NCBI GenBank assembly: GCA_013397435.1
Contig: VZRG01002050.1
Coordinates: 1-64,000 of the forward strand
Length of the DNA: 64,000 bases
Direction: 5' to 3'
Origin: Erythrocercus mccallii
Taxonomy: Eukaryota; Chordata; Aves; Passeriformes; Dicruridae
This document shows positions 1 through 12,900 of the stretch, piece after piece. The position numbers and the translations under genes were made by a program. The stretch's first letter is position 1, and every line of letters starts with the position of its first letter. The notes under the pieces are model-generated. The model was not told the DNA's origin. It searched no databases and was given only the letters and a program-made list of their open reading frames with translations.

Positions 1-1860
1 TGAACTAAAAGTGATATTTATATCTTTATATATGGTCACTGCAGTTGTACCAATCTGTAGTAAGCTTTTAAATTAAACTGGTAATTGTATATAAGCAGCA
101 CACGTTCACAAGCACTGTATAATCCATGAAAATTTTAAATTGAAAAGGGTATTGAATTATGGTATTTGAAGCAATTAGCAGATGTCCACCTTAGGATCCA
201 GGAGGATTTTGGTAATGGGTGATGATAGAGGCTGGGGGAAAATAGGCAAGCATGCCCCACCAATCCCCCAGTTCCATAAAGCCAGGGAAAGAAACAGGGT
301 TTGGACAGGCAGTGGAGCCACACATTCAGGGATAACTCAAGGCAAGGGCCTGCTAAGGAAAGCTACAATTCCAAGTGTAACTTTGAGAAAGAAACCCCCA
401 ATCCAAGAGGACATCTTATTTCTTTCAGGACACCATTACTTTCCCACGCAACAAGCAGAGGAACAGAAATCAACCCCACATACAGTGTATCAACTCTTCA
501 GGTATATTTACACCTGTTATTACTTTGGAGTCCAAGAGATCCATTGTACAGTCTACCATGTATTTGTAGATCTATGTAGTCTCTGAGAAATTAATTTTAA
601 AATACAGCCCTTAGCACATTTCAGGCAGTTTCAGACATGTAAGACAGAGATTTGCCTCAGCTTCTAAAATCCCCCACAAATGAGCCATTCTCCTACTCCT
701 AGGAAATTTTTACTGCATTAGCTGCATGTTTGAATGCTTTAAAAATCTTTAGTAATATTAGAGAATATGAGAAAAATTTCTTGCTATAGGTAAAAGCACT
801 CAGTTTTAGTTCTGATTTACATAAACCAGCATGATATAGGATAACATAATCTGGTTCCATAAATCAATGGCTATGCTTGTAGAATAAATCAGCATTAGTT
901 AAGGGATATCACCCTGTCAGTTACCTTGTTTTCTTTGTACTTTTTACACGAGTAAAAAAAGTCCATAGCAATATGACAATATTAGATCCTAAAAGAAAAG
1001 AAATATGTCATATGACCTCTAGTGAAGTATCTTCTTAGCTAAGCTGTTTATAGAGCTAAGTGGTAAAAACAGAATCACGGACATCTAGGGATGTAGAACT
1101 TTGTATACTATGTAGTTCAGCATGGGAAGATTCTGCCTCTGCTCAGATCTGGCCACAGTTCAGCCAGAACCCAAACAAAGCCTGTGTCCAGGAGTGTTGC
1201 TGTGGCATGGATCTTGTGAGGATAAACCCCTTTGAGACAGAAGATGGACAGGAAGTCAGCTGTGCCATGCACTGATACAGCTACTTGGCTTCTAGAATAG
1301 AGGGAGAACAGGCAGGGTGAGCCTCTATGAGCCTCCAAAAGAAGCATGTATATGTACCCTTACTGTGACAACATACAAAGTTAAATACGGCTTCAAAGAA
1401 TGCAAGTAGCTGTTACTACATCATGCAAATTAAATCTGAGCTATATGAAATTAAAAGGAGGTTGGTGTCGTCTCTTAGTAGAAGTGAACAGCAGAAATAT
1501 TTATCTAAGCACTGAAGAAAAAGGAAACCATAGGTGACAGTTCTCAAAGTCCCAGCTAGATTAATGAATACTATGTGACCTACAGTAGAAGCCAAAGATC
1601 TTCTTTCAGGTTGCGGCAATTTACATTCATCTGGCTGTTGAAGCTGAGATTTTTGCTTGGGTTTGGGGTTTTTGGTTAGTTGGTTGGGCATTTTTCAGAC
1701 ATGGTTGCTAAAATGAACAGTTTCTTTCTTGGATTTTTATTTTCCAGAAACTTTCTAATAAGGAGAAATCCAAGGGAGTCAGTTTGTCTGTTTTTTATTT
1801 GTGGTTTTCTTATTTATGCACAGTATTTTGTATATTTACATCCTTTTCCTGAAGAACCAT
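1..1860. other. Intergenic DNA left of RGMB, nothing recognised
   Basis: AT-rich unique-looking sequence. Short open frames on both strands show no splice context or recognisable protein. I see no gene or clear repeat. Confidence 0.5.
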
Positions 1861-2340
1861 ATCACAGAATCACCAAGGCTGGTTCCTTGGTGCAACTTAA
1901 CACCATTTCCAGTTGTCCTTTCATTTGAGACACAGCAGGATACCAATCCCCACCCGGCCACAACATCCTCTCAGGAAGTTGTAAAGGGCAAGAAAGTCCC
2001 TACTCATCCTCATTTTCTCCTGGCTGAACACCCCCAGCTCCCTCAGCCGCTTCTCAGAGGACTTGCACTTCACACTCTTCCCCAGGCTCTGTTTCTCTCC
2101 TCTGGACTCCCTCCAGCACTGCAGTCTTTCTGGACATGAGGAGCCCAAAACTAAACAAAGGATTTGTCCTGAGTACAGGGTCCTGCTGGCCACACTGCTG
2201 CTGACCCAAACCAGGATGCCACGGGCCTTCTTGGTCCCCTGGGTCCATGCTGGCTCATGCTCAGCTCTGCCAGCCAGAACCCCCAGGTCCTTTTCCCCCG
2301 GCAGCCTTCCAGACACTGCCCCAGCCAGCAGCACAGTAGG
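1861..2340 (-). mobile_element. CR1 LINE fragment, minus orientation
   Basis: Begins with the inverted CR1 3' end (tcacagaatcaccaaggctgg), then jumps to the typical inverted CR1 3' region: the 'ctccctcagccgcttctc' block, 'ctggactccctccagcac', 'gtcctgctggccacactg' and 'aacccccaggtcctttt'. An internal piece is missing, so the copy is 5'-truncated and internally deleted. Confidence 0.85.
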
Positions 2341-2584
2341 CATTGTTGTGACACAATGGCAGGCTCCAGAACCTGACCTTGCTGAACCTTGACCAATTGG
2401 CCTCAGCCAGTCTAGTCTTATGTTATAGATACACTTAATGGTATTGCCTTTTCGCAAATATTAAAATGGTTGTTAAGGATATAGATTTTATGGATTTAGT
2501 TATGCTTGCAGCATTGTGTGGGTTTTTCTGCTTAATTTTAGTGAATGGTATGCTTGCAATATTGTATGGTTTTCACTTGGTCAG

Positions 2585-2868
2585 GGTAGATAGGACCCTG
2601 CTATTTATCAGCACTTGCCATCTGGAGAAAGAATGAACCACAACCCAGACTGGAGGTGATAATGAAGACGGACCCAAGGAGGAGCCATACAAGACAACAC
2701 CTGAAGAAAAAGTATTTAAAGAGACGTTTCTGAAATAGCAAGTGTGCACTTGGCTATGTGCCAAGTCACCCGGCCGTTAATCCTCTGCTTGGTTTATGTC
2801 TCTTAATTGTCTATTTTTTTATTTTATTAAACCTACTTTTAAATTTAACAGGAATCTCATTTTTAACA
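2585..2868 (+). mobile_element. Probable LTR fragment, plus orientation
   Basis: Has LTR layout: a TATA-like TATTTAAAG near 2712, downstream GTGCC-rich R/U5-like sequence, an ATTAAA poly(A) signal at 2826-2831, and an end in ...TTAACA. The left edge is unclear and no target duplication was found. It ends about 200 bases before the RGMB CpG island. Confidence 0.45.
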
Positions 2869-3079
2869 TCTTAGGAGGATGAAACGTGTTTCCTGGAAAG
2901 GAGAAAGAGATTGGAAAAACAAACAGCTTGAAAGCAGTATTTTTACTTACATCCGAGATGTGCTGTAAGTTCCTCCGTTAGCTTCTTAATGACATAGTCA
3001 AAGGGAAGTTTACCTTTGGATGCTCAAAAAATATCCTGACATGATGGAAATTATTTTCTCCTACAGATTCTTTTCCTGT

Positions 3080-3410
3080 TCTCGCCCCGGTGAGGTTCTC
3101 TGCTCTGTCCCGGTGTTTTGTCACCGGTGCTCTGTCCCACCGATGTCCCCTGTTCCCGGCAGTGCACCTTTTACCCTATCCGGCCGCCTACCCTGCCTTC
3201 CCCGTCCCATCCCCGAGGTGTCCCTGCCCTGTCCTGCCGGTGCCCTCTTCCTTGTCCCAGCGGTGTTCCTGACCTATCCCGGCGGGGCCCCCTCTCCTCT
3301 CCCCTCCCGCGGTTCTCCTTTCCCCAGCGGTGTTCCCCACCCTATCCCGGGGTGTTTCCTTTGCCATCCCGGCGCCGTTCCCTGCCCTGTGCCAGCAGTG
3401 CCCCCTGGCG
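3080..3410. repeat. Degenerate GC-rich minisatellite upstream of RGMB
   Basis: Irregular repetition of units of about 20-30 bases built on variants of TATCCCGG and CGGTGTTCCC, for example near 3174, 3275, 3330, 3345 and 3363. Copies are diverged and spacing is uneven, so unit length is approximate. Confidence 0.5.
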
Positions 3411-3828
3411 GCCTCTCGCGCCCCCTCCCGCCTCAGGGCGCGGTTCGCTCTGGGCGCCCTGGGCCGATAGTGGCGCAGAGGCGGCCCGCGGCGTGTTGCC
3501 GCCAGGGGAAGTCGGGGGCGGGGTCCACCCGTGACGGACAGCTCAGGTAGGCAATAGGAGACGGCGCAGCGGGAGGGCGGGGTTGGACGCAGCGCGGCCG
3601 CAGCCTCCGCCCCGTTAGGGCTCCGTCCTTTTGTGCACGTCACGGCCCGCTGCCGTGGCTGCGGCTGCGCGGCTGGAGCAGGAGGAGGCGCGGGAAGCAC
3701 CGAGGAGCAGGAGAAGGAGGAGGAAGCGGAGGGGGAAGTACCGGAGTGAACGTCGCTCGCCCGCCCGCGCCGCAGCCTCATGCCGTGGCGCCGTCCTGCC
3801 GCCGGGCCGGGGACCTGCATGGCCAGGC

Positions 3829-3928
3829 ATGGGGAGCGCTGCGCCTTCCCGCGCCCCCAGGGCCGAGCCGCCGCTCGCCGCCCCGCGGCTGCTGCTCGCC
3901 GCACTGGTGCTGCTGCTGCTGGGCGCAG
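3829..3928 (+). CDS. RGMB: RGMB coding exon 1: start codon and signal peptide
   Basis: ATG at 3829, donor GCGCAG|GTACCG after 3928, ending in phase 1. It encodes 33 residues plus one base: a Pro/Ala/Arg-rich lead, then a Leu-rich hydrophobic core with a CTG-repeat stretch. Two out-of-frame ATGs (3780 and 3819) lie just upstream. Confidence 0.92.
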
Positions 3929-6900
3929 GTACCGGGAGTGTGGGGCTGGGAGGGACAGGAGCGCATCCGGCTGCCTGCAGACGCGAGGAGCTGGCGGGTC
4001 CTTTGCCTTCGGGTAGAGCCTTTCATGAGGAGGGATTCGCGAGCTGGGCCTGTGTAGTCCAGAGAGGAGAAGGCTGAGAGGGGATCTCGTTAATGCGTAT
4101 AAATATGTTCATCCAAGAGGATGGTGCCAGACTCTTTCATTGGTGCCCAGCGACAGGAAGAGGAACAGTGAAACGCACAAAGTTTCACCTCACCGTGGGG
4201 AAGAACTTCTTTGTATTAAGGGTGGCAGAACACTGGAACAGGCTGCCAGGGAGGTCATGGACTTTCCCTCTCGAGACATTGAAACCGCACCTGGACACCT
4301 GCCTGTGTCACCTGCTCCAAGTGATCGTGCCTTGGCAGGGGGGTTGGACTAGATGATCCCCATTCCAGCCCTAAGAATTCTGTGATTTTGTGATTTATTC
4401 AACTGTTTGATAACTTGACAGACTAGTTCAGCTAGCCTGATTTATTTGTGATTAAAATAATATTATAAATAGAATTGAAGGGAAATAAAAGTTTTGATGC
4501 TTTGAAAATCTGTCTCCAAAGCCAACATTTCCTCTGTCATTTTGCTTGGCATGGGGTTTTTTTGTGTATCTGGAAACACAGAAGTTGATTGTTATTAGGG
4601 TAATTTTTTTTCTTTATTTTGCAGAGGTATGTATGGCTTGCACAAAGAAATTTTCAGCTTACTTACATGAGTCATGGTCATCCTTAGCTGTAGGTGGAGA
4701 ATTTCTCATTCTACTTTGTGTTGTCTTGGGATTTTGACAGGAGATTTATGTTAGCTATGCATCACTGGCAAAACATATTGCCCTTATAAATTCATGGTTT
4801 GGATATTCAGAGTAAGTCATGTGAGTACTGGCTCAGGAAGATCAGTTAATAGACAGGCAAAAAAATTGCTGATATCTTCTTATCACTGTGTGCATCGCAG
4901 AAAACAACTATTTAAAAGTGAAAAATGTTGTTATTCAGCCTGTTTTCCACTTCTCACAGCTCAGGAGTTTCTTGTAGATATATTGTGTTTTCCCTTTTAT
5001 TTTTAAATTCTTCTGTGTGTCTCTGTACGCATTTTTGTGGCATTCAAAACCCACATTATGACAGTGAGAAATTACAGATAAATGTTCCCACAGATTAATT
5101 TTAGTAGATTGTTTTGCAGGTCTGGACAGCTGTTGCATGAAGTTGTGACATATTCCTTATGAAGATCCATTTTCTCTTTGGATGGCAGGAAATGGGATCT
5201 TTCCTAGATTGGGGTCCTCCTGGTTTTTACCTGTGTGAAAAGTGTGGCTCTGTTTCCCTTAGGGTGTCTTGTTCATTTAATTTTTGCTCCTGTTAAGTTC
5301 TTTGGTAAAAGTTACCTTCAGAAAGCCATTGTAAACTGCCATGAGAATCTGGAAGGATTTCAGGTCATACCTGTGAGAGCTGTGGAGAAAACAACTGTAA
5401 AACTCCAGTTTGTTTGCAAGGATGTTAATTGTGCTTTTTTATGGAAATCAGGTCATCAGGTAAAGTCTGACTGGTTTGCTCAAGTAAACTGAACTGTGTA
5501 GCAGTTGTATACATCTGAGAAGTACTGCAGGCTTTGCAGGGAGAGGGTTTCTCTACCCCTTGTCTTGTTACTGAATTATGCTCTGAGAGGTACAGCTGCT
5601 GCAATGTACAGGTGCATTAGCTGAAAACTTGCACTTCAGACAACTCAGTTTTTTCACGCATTAGAACCAAAACCAAAAAGCAGTGCAGCTTTAGTTATGG
5701 CAGTGCCAGGGAAATAAAGCAAAGTGCTTGTCCGCTTACACCTACCATCCTCCCCCACCCTGGTTTCTAGAAGAGAACTTGATTTTTACTGTATTCAGTC
5801 TAGTTTTTGTCTAAACATTTTCAGACATTTAGATGTGTCTAACATCTAAACAATGTCTAAACAACATTACTTTGTTGCTTTTACCACATTCTTCTGAGGG
5901 GCAGAATTCTATATAAAAATTCAGTAACTTGTGTAAAGCACTGAAAGACTGAATGGAGACTTCCTTATTGACTAAGTGATTAATTTAAACACAGAATTGC
6001 ATCATCACCTTGGTATCTAGAAAGAAATGTTTGGCTTATACTTGAAAGGACATAGCACTCTTAATTGTCATCTAGGCAATATGAAGTAATGGAATAAGAT
6101 ATTGCGAGTCCTGTCAGCCCCTGAGATGCTCTGCATTGCTATCTTTCAATCTCTTTTTTTCTAAAATGCAAAGTTTCCCTAACGGGTGAGCACTTTAAGT
6201 TTCTTTCAAGTTGTTTTCTATGGTACTTGTGGGAGTGGAAAGGGGTTGCCATCTAAGAGGTTTACTTTATGTCTTTCTGCTTTTTATTTCTTGCTTAGGT
6301 GACGGTCAGCTGCACACATCTTGTGGAATCCAGAAATGCACCACTGATTTTGTGTCCTTCACTTCACATCTAAATGCGGCTCTTGAGGACTTTGATTTGG
6401 AGTTCTGCAAGGCCCTGCGGGCATACTCTGTGTGTACCTATCGCAATTCCAAAGTGTGCCGTGGAAACCTAGTCTACCATTCTGCAGTGCTTGGGATCGG
6501 TGATCTCATGACCCAGAGAAACTGTACCAAAGATGGACCCACATCCTCCACCAACCCTGAAATGACCCATGATCCTTGCAATTATGGCGGCCACACAGAA
6601 GCAAGAGAACATCATGTAGGAGAGAGGGCTCCTCCTCCCACTTACCTGTTTTGTGGCTTGTTTGGGGATCCTCATCTGAGGACTTTTAAGGATCACTTCC
6701 AGACATGCAAAGTGGAAGGCGCTTGGCCCCTCATAGACAATAACTACTTATCAGTGCAAGTGACCAATGTGCCTGTGGTCCCAGGATCCAGTGCTACTGC
6801 TACAAAAAAGGTACAGATTTTTTTTTGTGCACTGTGCATGTATGGAGGAGTAAAAGGCCAAGACAGTTAAGTAAGTCATTTAGCCCTTAACAGTGAAGAA

Positions 6901-9900
6901 GTGTAGCAGCTTGAGAATCTTCTATGCAGTAGTATAAAAAAGTAAAACTCTTATCTTCTTTAATGAGTATCAAAAAGAACAGGTTTTTTTCTTCCCTCTG
7001 CTCTCCTTCATGACAAGAAAACCTGTTCTTATCACCTCACAAGCCTGTAAGGATACTACTGTAACACTTTTAAACAGTTATTGATTATTGTACATCTGTG
7101 ACTGCCTCTGCACTAATTAGAAATTTTAAAAAATCATACGTTGCTTTGGGTTGGAAGGAAACTTAAGGATGGAAAGAAAATACGTGTCTGCTTTCTCCTT
7201 ATTTCTAAACTTCTCAGCTACAGCAGTAAAAAACAAATAATAGAGTGGCACAAAAAACTAGTTAACAGAACACTGATGGTTTAGAGCTGAAACAAGAGGA
7301 TGAACTGCAGAGAGCTGAGAGGAGGTAGTAAGCTAAATGCTTGTGGTGAGGACTTAGTACCTTGGCTTTACTAAACAAGCAGTAGCCTTAAAGTTGTGGC
7401 AAGAACATTAAACCCCTGTTGAGACAGGCAAGACTTAAGATTGCACTCCTGTCAAATACTAGAGGAGTCTAGAATAGGACTACATCCACTAGTATTTGAT
7501 AAGTGATGCCATTTCTTTAACTATAGAAAAGTCCTTGTCTGTTCCTGCTGACTTCGAATGGCAAGTGTGCCCATGAATTACTTAAGTATGCATTTGAAGT
7601 TGATATTGCCACATACCTCTTTTGGAGTGAAAGGGCTTTTTTTAAAAATTGTGGTAGTGTAGCTCTTGTATTCTCAAGCTACATCAGGCTATATGTGCAC
7701 AGCTTCAAGATATTTACCAAAGAATTTTCACTGTGTTGTTAAGCCTGGAAGTAGTAGCAGGAGTTGTCTATGATGGTAGGGTAGAGCCTATGTATCTTTA
7801 GTGGAGTTGGCTGGGCAGTAGTATTAATACAGTAAAATCAATTTTACTGTTAAGTTTGTGCTGGATTCTGAAGTATTGACTGATGGCAATGCTTGTGTGA
7901 GTGAAAAGAGATTGGACTGAACATCTGAATTACATTTTCTTGACTTATGCCAGTTTCAAAAGCAGTCTTCATTGTGAATGAGTTCTGAAGGTGTATAAAT
8001 AAGGGAATGAGGCTAACATGAGTAAGCTTTGCAAAAGAGACTCACGTCTCCCTCAATCTCCTCCAGTGGCTTTTCCTAAAGACTCCTAAATAAATGGAAG
8101 AAAAAGCTACATTTCATAATCTGCAGTAAGCTTTTATCCTCAGTTTTGCTAAACTCATGCAGAATTTCTTTATTTCCTTGTTTCTGATAGTAGAGGAAAA
8201 CAGTTCAGACTCTTGTGTAAAAATTGTGTGGATGGCTAGGGTGTGGTTGTAGTAGATGTGTAATCTCAAGTTTAGCCACATCCTGAAAATGATTGACTGT
8301 GGTGGCACATTACGCTGGTATATGTCTTTTCAAAGAGATAGAGGAGAACACCAATAGTAAATGTATGTACATACTGAGGGAAAGTATGGCTTTAAAAGGT
8401 GTGCCTTCTGTCTTTATTCTCAAGAGGGAGGTTTTTTTGTCTTTTTTTTTGACTTGGGTAAAATGTTTTTTTCTTCTCCTCTAGTAGTCCCTGTCATTGC
8501 TCAGGTACAGCTAAGTAAGCTAAGCAGAAGCAATTAAATAAAATCTATGGTTTACCTTACTAGAAATATTTCTGATTCTGATATATCTTACATGTTGTAC
8601 AGTCCTTGAATTTTTTTTTCCAGATAATAGAATTTAGCACACCTGTTGTAGGCAAGGAAGATTGTTTAAATGTACAAGTGACTTAGAAGATAAGTTTTAA
8701 TATCTCTAATGCATGGCCCTGACTCTGCTATCTCTCGTAGGAGCAGGCTACTTTGAATGAAATAGAAAAGGCTTTTTAAGCTACACTACAACTGCTAATT
8801 TCATTCCTGTAATATTTTCCTCTGCAAGAATTCCATTTTGACTGTGGTTGACTATCTGCTACTGGATGTTCTTAACTGATTTTGGCCACAGGGTAGCTTA
8901 AAACACTTCTAAAGAGTTCAGTAACGTTCATCTGCAGTCCCTAGCTGAGGGCATGCCAAGAGGTCTTCTACCTTCATCGTAAGAAAAGTTTTCAGACTGT
9001 TCCTTTTTGTTAGTCTGGCTGTTTTTCCATTGCATGTATTTGAAATAGATACTTAATGGGAAATAAAAAGAAAGGTATATGCTGAACTTAAATTGTACAG
9101 GAGCCAAAATAAATACTAACCTAATTAGTATTCCTTTTCTAAAGCAGACCTAACGAAAGGAAGGACAATAAGAGTAGATGTAGTTTCTCCTGAATACATT
9201 TTTAGGGGAGGTGGTTCAAGGAGCCGTAGAAACTGAATGGTTAATCTTCAGCTTGTTGTCCTTTTGAAAAGTGCAAACCATCACTTCTCCTTGTGGGGAG
9301 TTAGTACTTTTCACTTTCATCCTAGTTTTCTGCTGTGCCAGTCTTTGAGGGAGTTGGTAACGAAGGCAACCTTACGTGTGAAGTTTTCCTCTCTCCAAAA
9401 CCTAAGAGACTATGAGAACCCAAGTGGTCTGAGGAATATCCAGTAAGTTCTAAAGGACAAGAGACTCCCAGGAGGACACTTCAAGTAAGAATGTGAGGAG
9501 TAAATGCATGTTGTTTCTCCCCTACCCCTCACTGCACATCTGACGTGAAAGTATAAGAGGCAGGAAAAATTTCCCTAGAATTCTTTAGTTAGAAGAGGAC
9601 ATCTTGTGAGAGTTCTGTACTTACCCACAAAAATGCTCTTGAATTTCTTTGTAGGTGTTTTGCACATTTGTGTTAATTATAGTAACATCTGTTTTTCATT
9701 GTGAACAAAGCTGTTTTATGTTCTGTGGTCTACCTGAAACTTTGAAACTCCAGTTTTTTGAGCTTGCCTGATGTGCTTATGCCTCTTGGCACAGGGTCCT
9801 AGAACCTTTCAGATGGAAAAGGAAGATTATCAGCAAGTAACTGGGACACAGAGTTTAAGCTCTTCTTTTTGCTTTCTGACAGACTTTTTTTTTTCTTGTA

Positions 9901-12900
9901 TGGGTTTTGAGTAGGTCACTGGCATTATTTATGTTTGATTTCTGCAGCTCTGGATAAGGAGCTTGCCTGTCTTGAAAGTGGTTTTACAATTCCCTGAGAA
10001 TAAATGTCTGTTACAGGGAGCTGGTAGGAAGGGTATTGTATAGTGCATTAAATAGAATCTCGGGTTTTTTAAAAATTTTATTTATTGTGTGCTTTATTTG
10101 GAGGGGTACAAAGTCTTTATAGCCTTTTGCTGCTGTGACAGGTGTTCTGGATATCACTAGAGTAATTGTCCCTGAAAATGAGGCAGAGATGCTTGGGCTT
10201 GCCAATGGAAAGCTTTCCTTCTAGTTTGGAAGTGTCTTGTTGTTTGCATTAATTGGACATGCGGGTTTTCCTGACCAGGTGTTTTACAGTAGATAGCTTG
10301 AGGATGAGGGAGTGAATTTAGGGACACAGAGAAAGAAAAGAAATACAGAGCATTTTACTGTTGTGATTTATTTGTTACAAACCTTGAAACCTGGGAATTG
10401 GTGCTATCAGCAGGGTAAAGGAATTTGGGGGTAAATGTTCCTTTACCCAGAGTCAAAACACTAAATGACTCTTGTAGCATGGTTTCAGTTTTTGCAGGAA
10501 ATCATTGCACAGTGTAATAGAAAAATAATTGAAAGGTAATTGGAACATAGATATTCTAAATGTTTTAAGAAGTAAAAGGATCAGTTAAGTTGTCACTTGC
10601 CATTATTCTTTTCTTCTTTATGGATATCTTGCTTAAGGTAGATATAAATTTGTCCTATTACGCAAAAGTAACAGTTTCATTGGAGGTTGCAATAGAGTGA
10701 ATAATTTAGGTTGGAAAAGACCTTTAAGATCATCAGGCGCAAACTGTCAATTCCACCACTAAGCGTGATCCGTGTCTACATGCCTTTTAAACATTTCTGG
10801 GGATGATGACTCAAGAGGCCATTCATTCTTTCAATGAAGAAATTTTCTCTAATATTCAATCTAAATCTTCACGGCACAGCTTAAGGCCATGTTTTTTTCA
10901 TCCTATCACTTGCTGTTTGAGAGGAGAGACTGACTCCCAACTGGCTACAGCCTCCTTTCAGAGAGTAGTGAGGTCTCCCTTGAGCTTCCTTTTCTCCAGG
11001 CTGAACATCTACAGCTCCCTCAGCCTCTCTTCATCTGGCTTGTGCTTCAGACCCTTCCCAGCTCTGTTTTCCTCCTCTGGACTCACTGCAGCACCAAAAT
11101 GTCTTTCTGGTTGTGAGAGGCCCAAAACTGAGCACAGGATCTGAGGTGTCACCTGAGCAGTGTGGAGTACAGGGTAGAGTCACTGCTGCATTCCATCTGG
11201 CTACACTTTGTCTGACCCAAGCCAGGATGTCCTTGGTCTTCTTGGTCCCCTGGGCCCTCTCTGGCTCATGTTCAGCAGGCTGAACAACCAGCATCCCTTG
11301 GTCCATTTCCACTGGGCACTTCTTCACTCATTTGTCCCCAAGCTTGGCAGTGTTATAATAATGGTCGAAGTTAATGATGTTAGAGGTCTTTTTCTACCCA
11401 AACAATTCTAGAATTCTGTGAAATACATAGTAAAATAACAACATGTTATGATGAAGATATGAATGATGCCTTAATCATTCTAAGTGCATTGTGGCACTAG
11501 GGAAGGCAAGTTGAAGAGTTTAAAGTGTTGCTTTTGTTTAAGGTGTACAAGCCAGGCATCTTCTACAAATACATTAGGGTCTAGCCTAGAAATGGCAGTT
11601 TTATAGCTCAGTAACACTATCTTTGAAAGGTTTTGCATGTGCAGTGGAATTTGAGAAAGCTTTATGATCAGTGTACTCATCAGTACTGGCATTGATAGGA
11701 ATGGGAGGATAAAGTCCAAAACGCAATGTGCAAATTGTATGTATGGGGTTTGTTTTGGTTTAGAAATCTTACTATAGCTGATGTTTGTTTATTGTATCCT
11801 CAGATAAGCCTCTGGAAATGTTTATTTTCATCTTTCAGGGTGTCTCACTGCAGAACATCTCTCTCTGTGCCCAAAGAACAAGGCTGGTACACTGATAGTT
11901 TCAAAAATCTTACTTTATGTGAAGATCCTGGCATTTGGATTTTTCTGTCCTAAGTTTAGAAAGGGCAGCTAATCTCTAGTCTGTAAACAGTACTGCATAA
12001 GCAGCTTTATGAAGATGTTCTTGCAACCCAGACAGAGTGTGAGAAGTATTGTAGGTACATAAACACATATTACACATGGTGAGTTTGTTAGAAATAACAA
12101 GCTCGTTTTCACTCTTTATTGCTGTTACCTTGAGAATTTAAAGAGAGAAAGCTCTGCAACGAATTTTGCTTCATCTCCCTTTGCATCAGGTTCTGGAGTA
12201 TCTGCAAGTACCAGGGCATGATACTGAGATAGGAGTGTGTGATAAGGCAAAGCCCATGCAGCAGTCTGGTTTTACTGATCTGACCTATGGATTAGATGGA
12301 TGTCATATGACAGACAAGAGAGTATTCAAAATCAGTGTCTTGAGCTGCAATGTTTAAATACAAGTATGTCCTTGGAAAATCTTAATGGTCTCTGTTGATT
12401 CTCTGTTTGAAGTGTTCTTGCAACATACATGGAGGCTTTTATTCATCTGATAGTCTTTCAGTTCTCATTCAGCATCCAGTGTTATTGCTAATCTTAAATT
12501 AGGGTGAAGGCTTCTTGTTCTTCCTCTGTTTTCTGAAGCTGTGTGCATTTCATTCTTCTAAATGAGGGAGTTCTGGAGAGAGAAATTTGGTAGGTGCTTC
12601 CTGATAAATTATGCCAAGTGCCTTGCTTAAATGCTGCATCAAGCATTCATTTTAGTGTCTCATTAAAATAATGAGACTTCTTTTTGGCTCCAGGCTTGTT
12701 CAAGTGCTAAAGTGACTTGGAGCTTTACTTCTGTAGGTGTTGATGCCTTGAGAAGGCTGAGCTGGACAAAAGGCTAGACAGAGCTAAGAGGATAAAGTAT
12801 GTATTTATTAAAAGGCCTTAAAGGATATACCTTGGGCAGTACAAGAGCCCAGCTGGGGCTACACCCAGATGGACACAAAATGGATGACAGGTTGCAAAGT

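Larger units (their letters stand above)
3060..4015 (+). promoter_or_regulatory. RGMB: CpG island and promoter region of RGMB
   Basis: A sharp switch from AT-rich DNA to about 950 bases of very GC- and CpG-rich sequence covering the 5' UTR and exon 1. It contains Sp1-like CCGCCC/GGGCGG blocks and an ACGTCAC CRE-like motif near 3637. There is no clear TATA box. The transcription start cannot be fixed from sequence; 3450-3700 is likely. Confidence 0.75.
3780..6302 (+). other. Upstream ORF overlapping the RGMB start (spliced)
   Basis: ATG at 3780, with a second in-frame ATG at 3819, opens a frame shifted from RGMB. It runs through exon 1 to 3928 and, after splicing to 6299, hits TGA at 6300-6302. 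The predicted product is 50 residues, Arg/Ala-rich. It overlaps the first 100 coding bases of RGMB, so ribosomes using it would bypass the main start. Its use is inference. Confidence 0.45.

Noticed and set aside
182..586. 134-codon + strand ORF
   Set aside because: No recognisable protein, no splice signals or promoter; consistent with chance.
1921..2457. 178-codon minus-strand ORF
   Set aside because: Falls in a CR1 fragment and in non-coding flank; not a CR1 protein frame of useful length and no host gene match.
3188..3904. 238-codon minus-strand ORF over the RGMB CpG island
   Set aside because: High GC content depletes stops; the frame is Ala/Arg/Gly-rich without domain, and overlaps RGMB exon 1 antisense. 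An antisense RNA here is possible but not shown by sequence.
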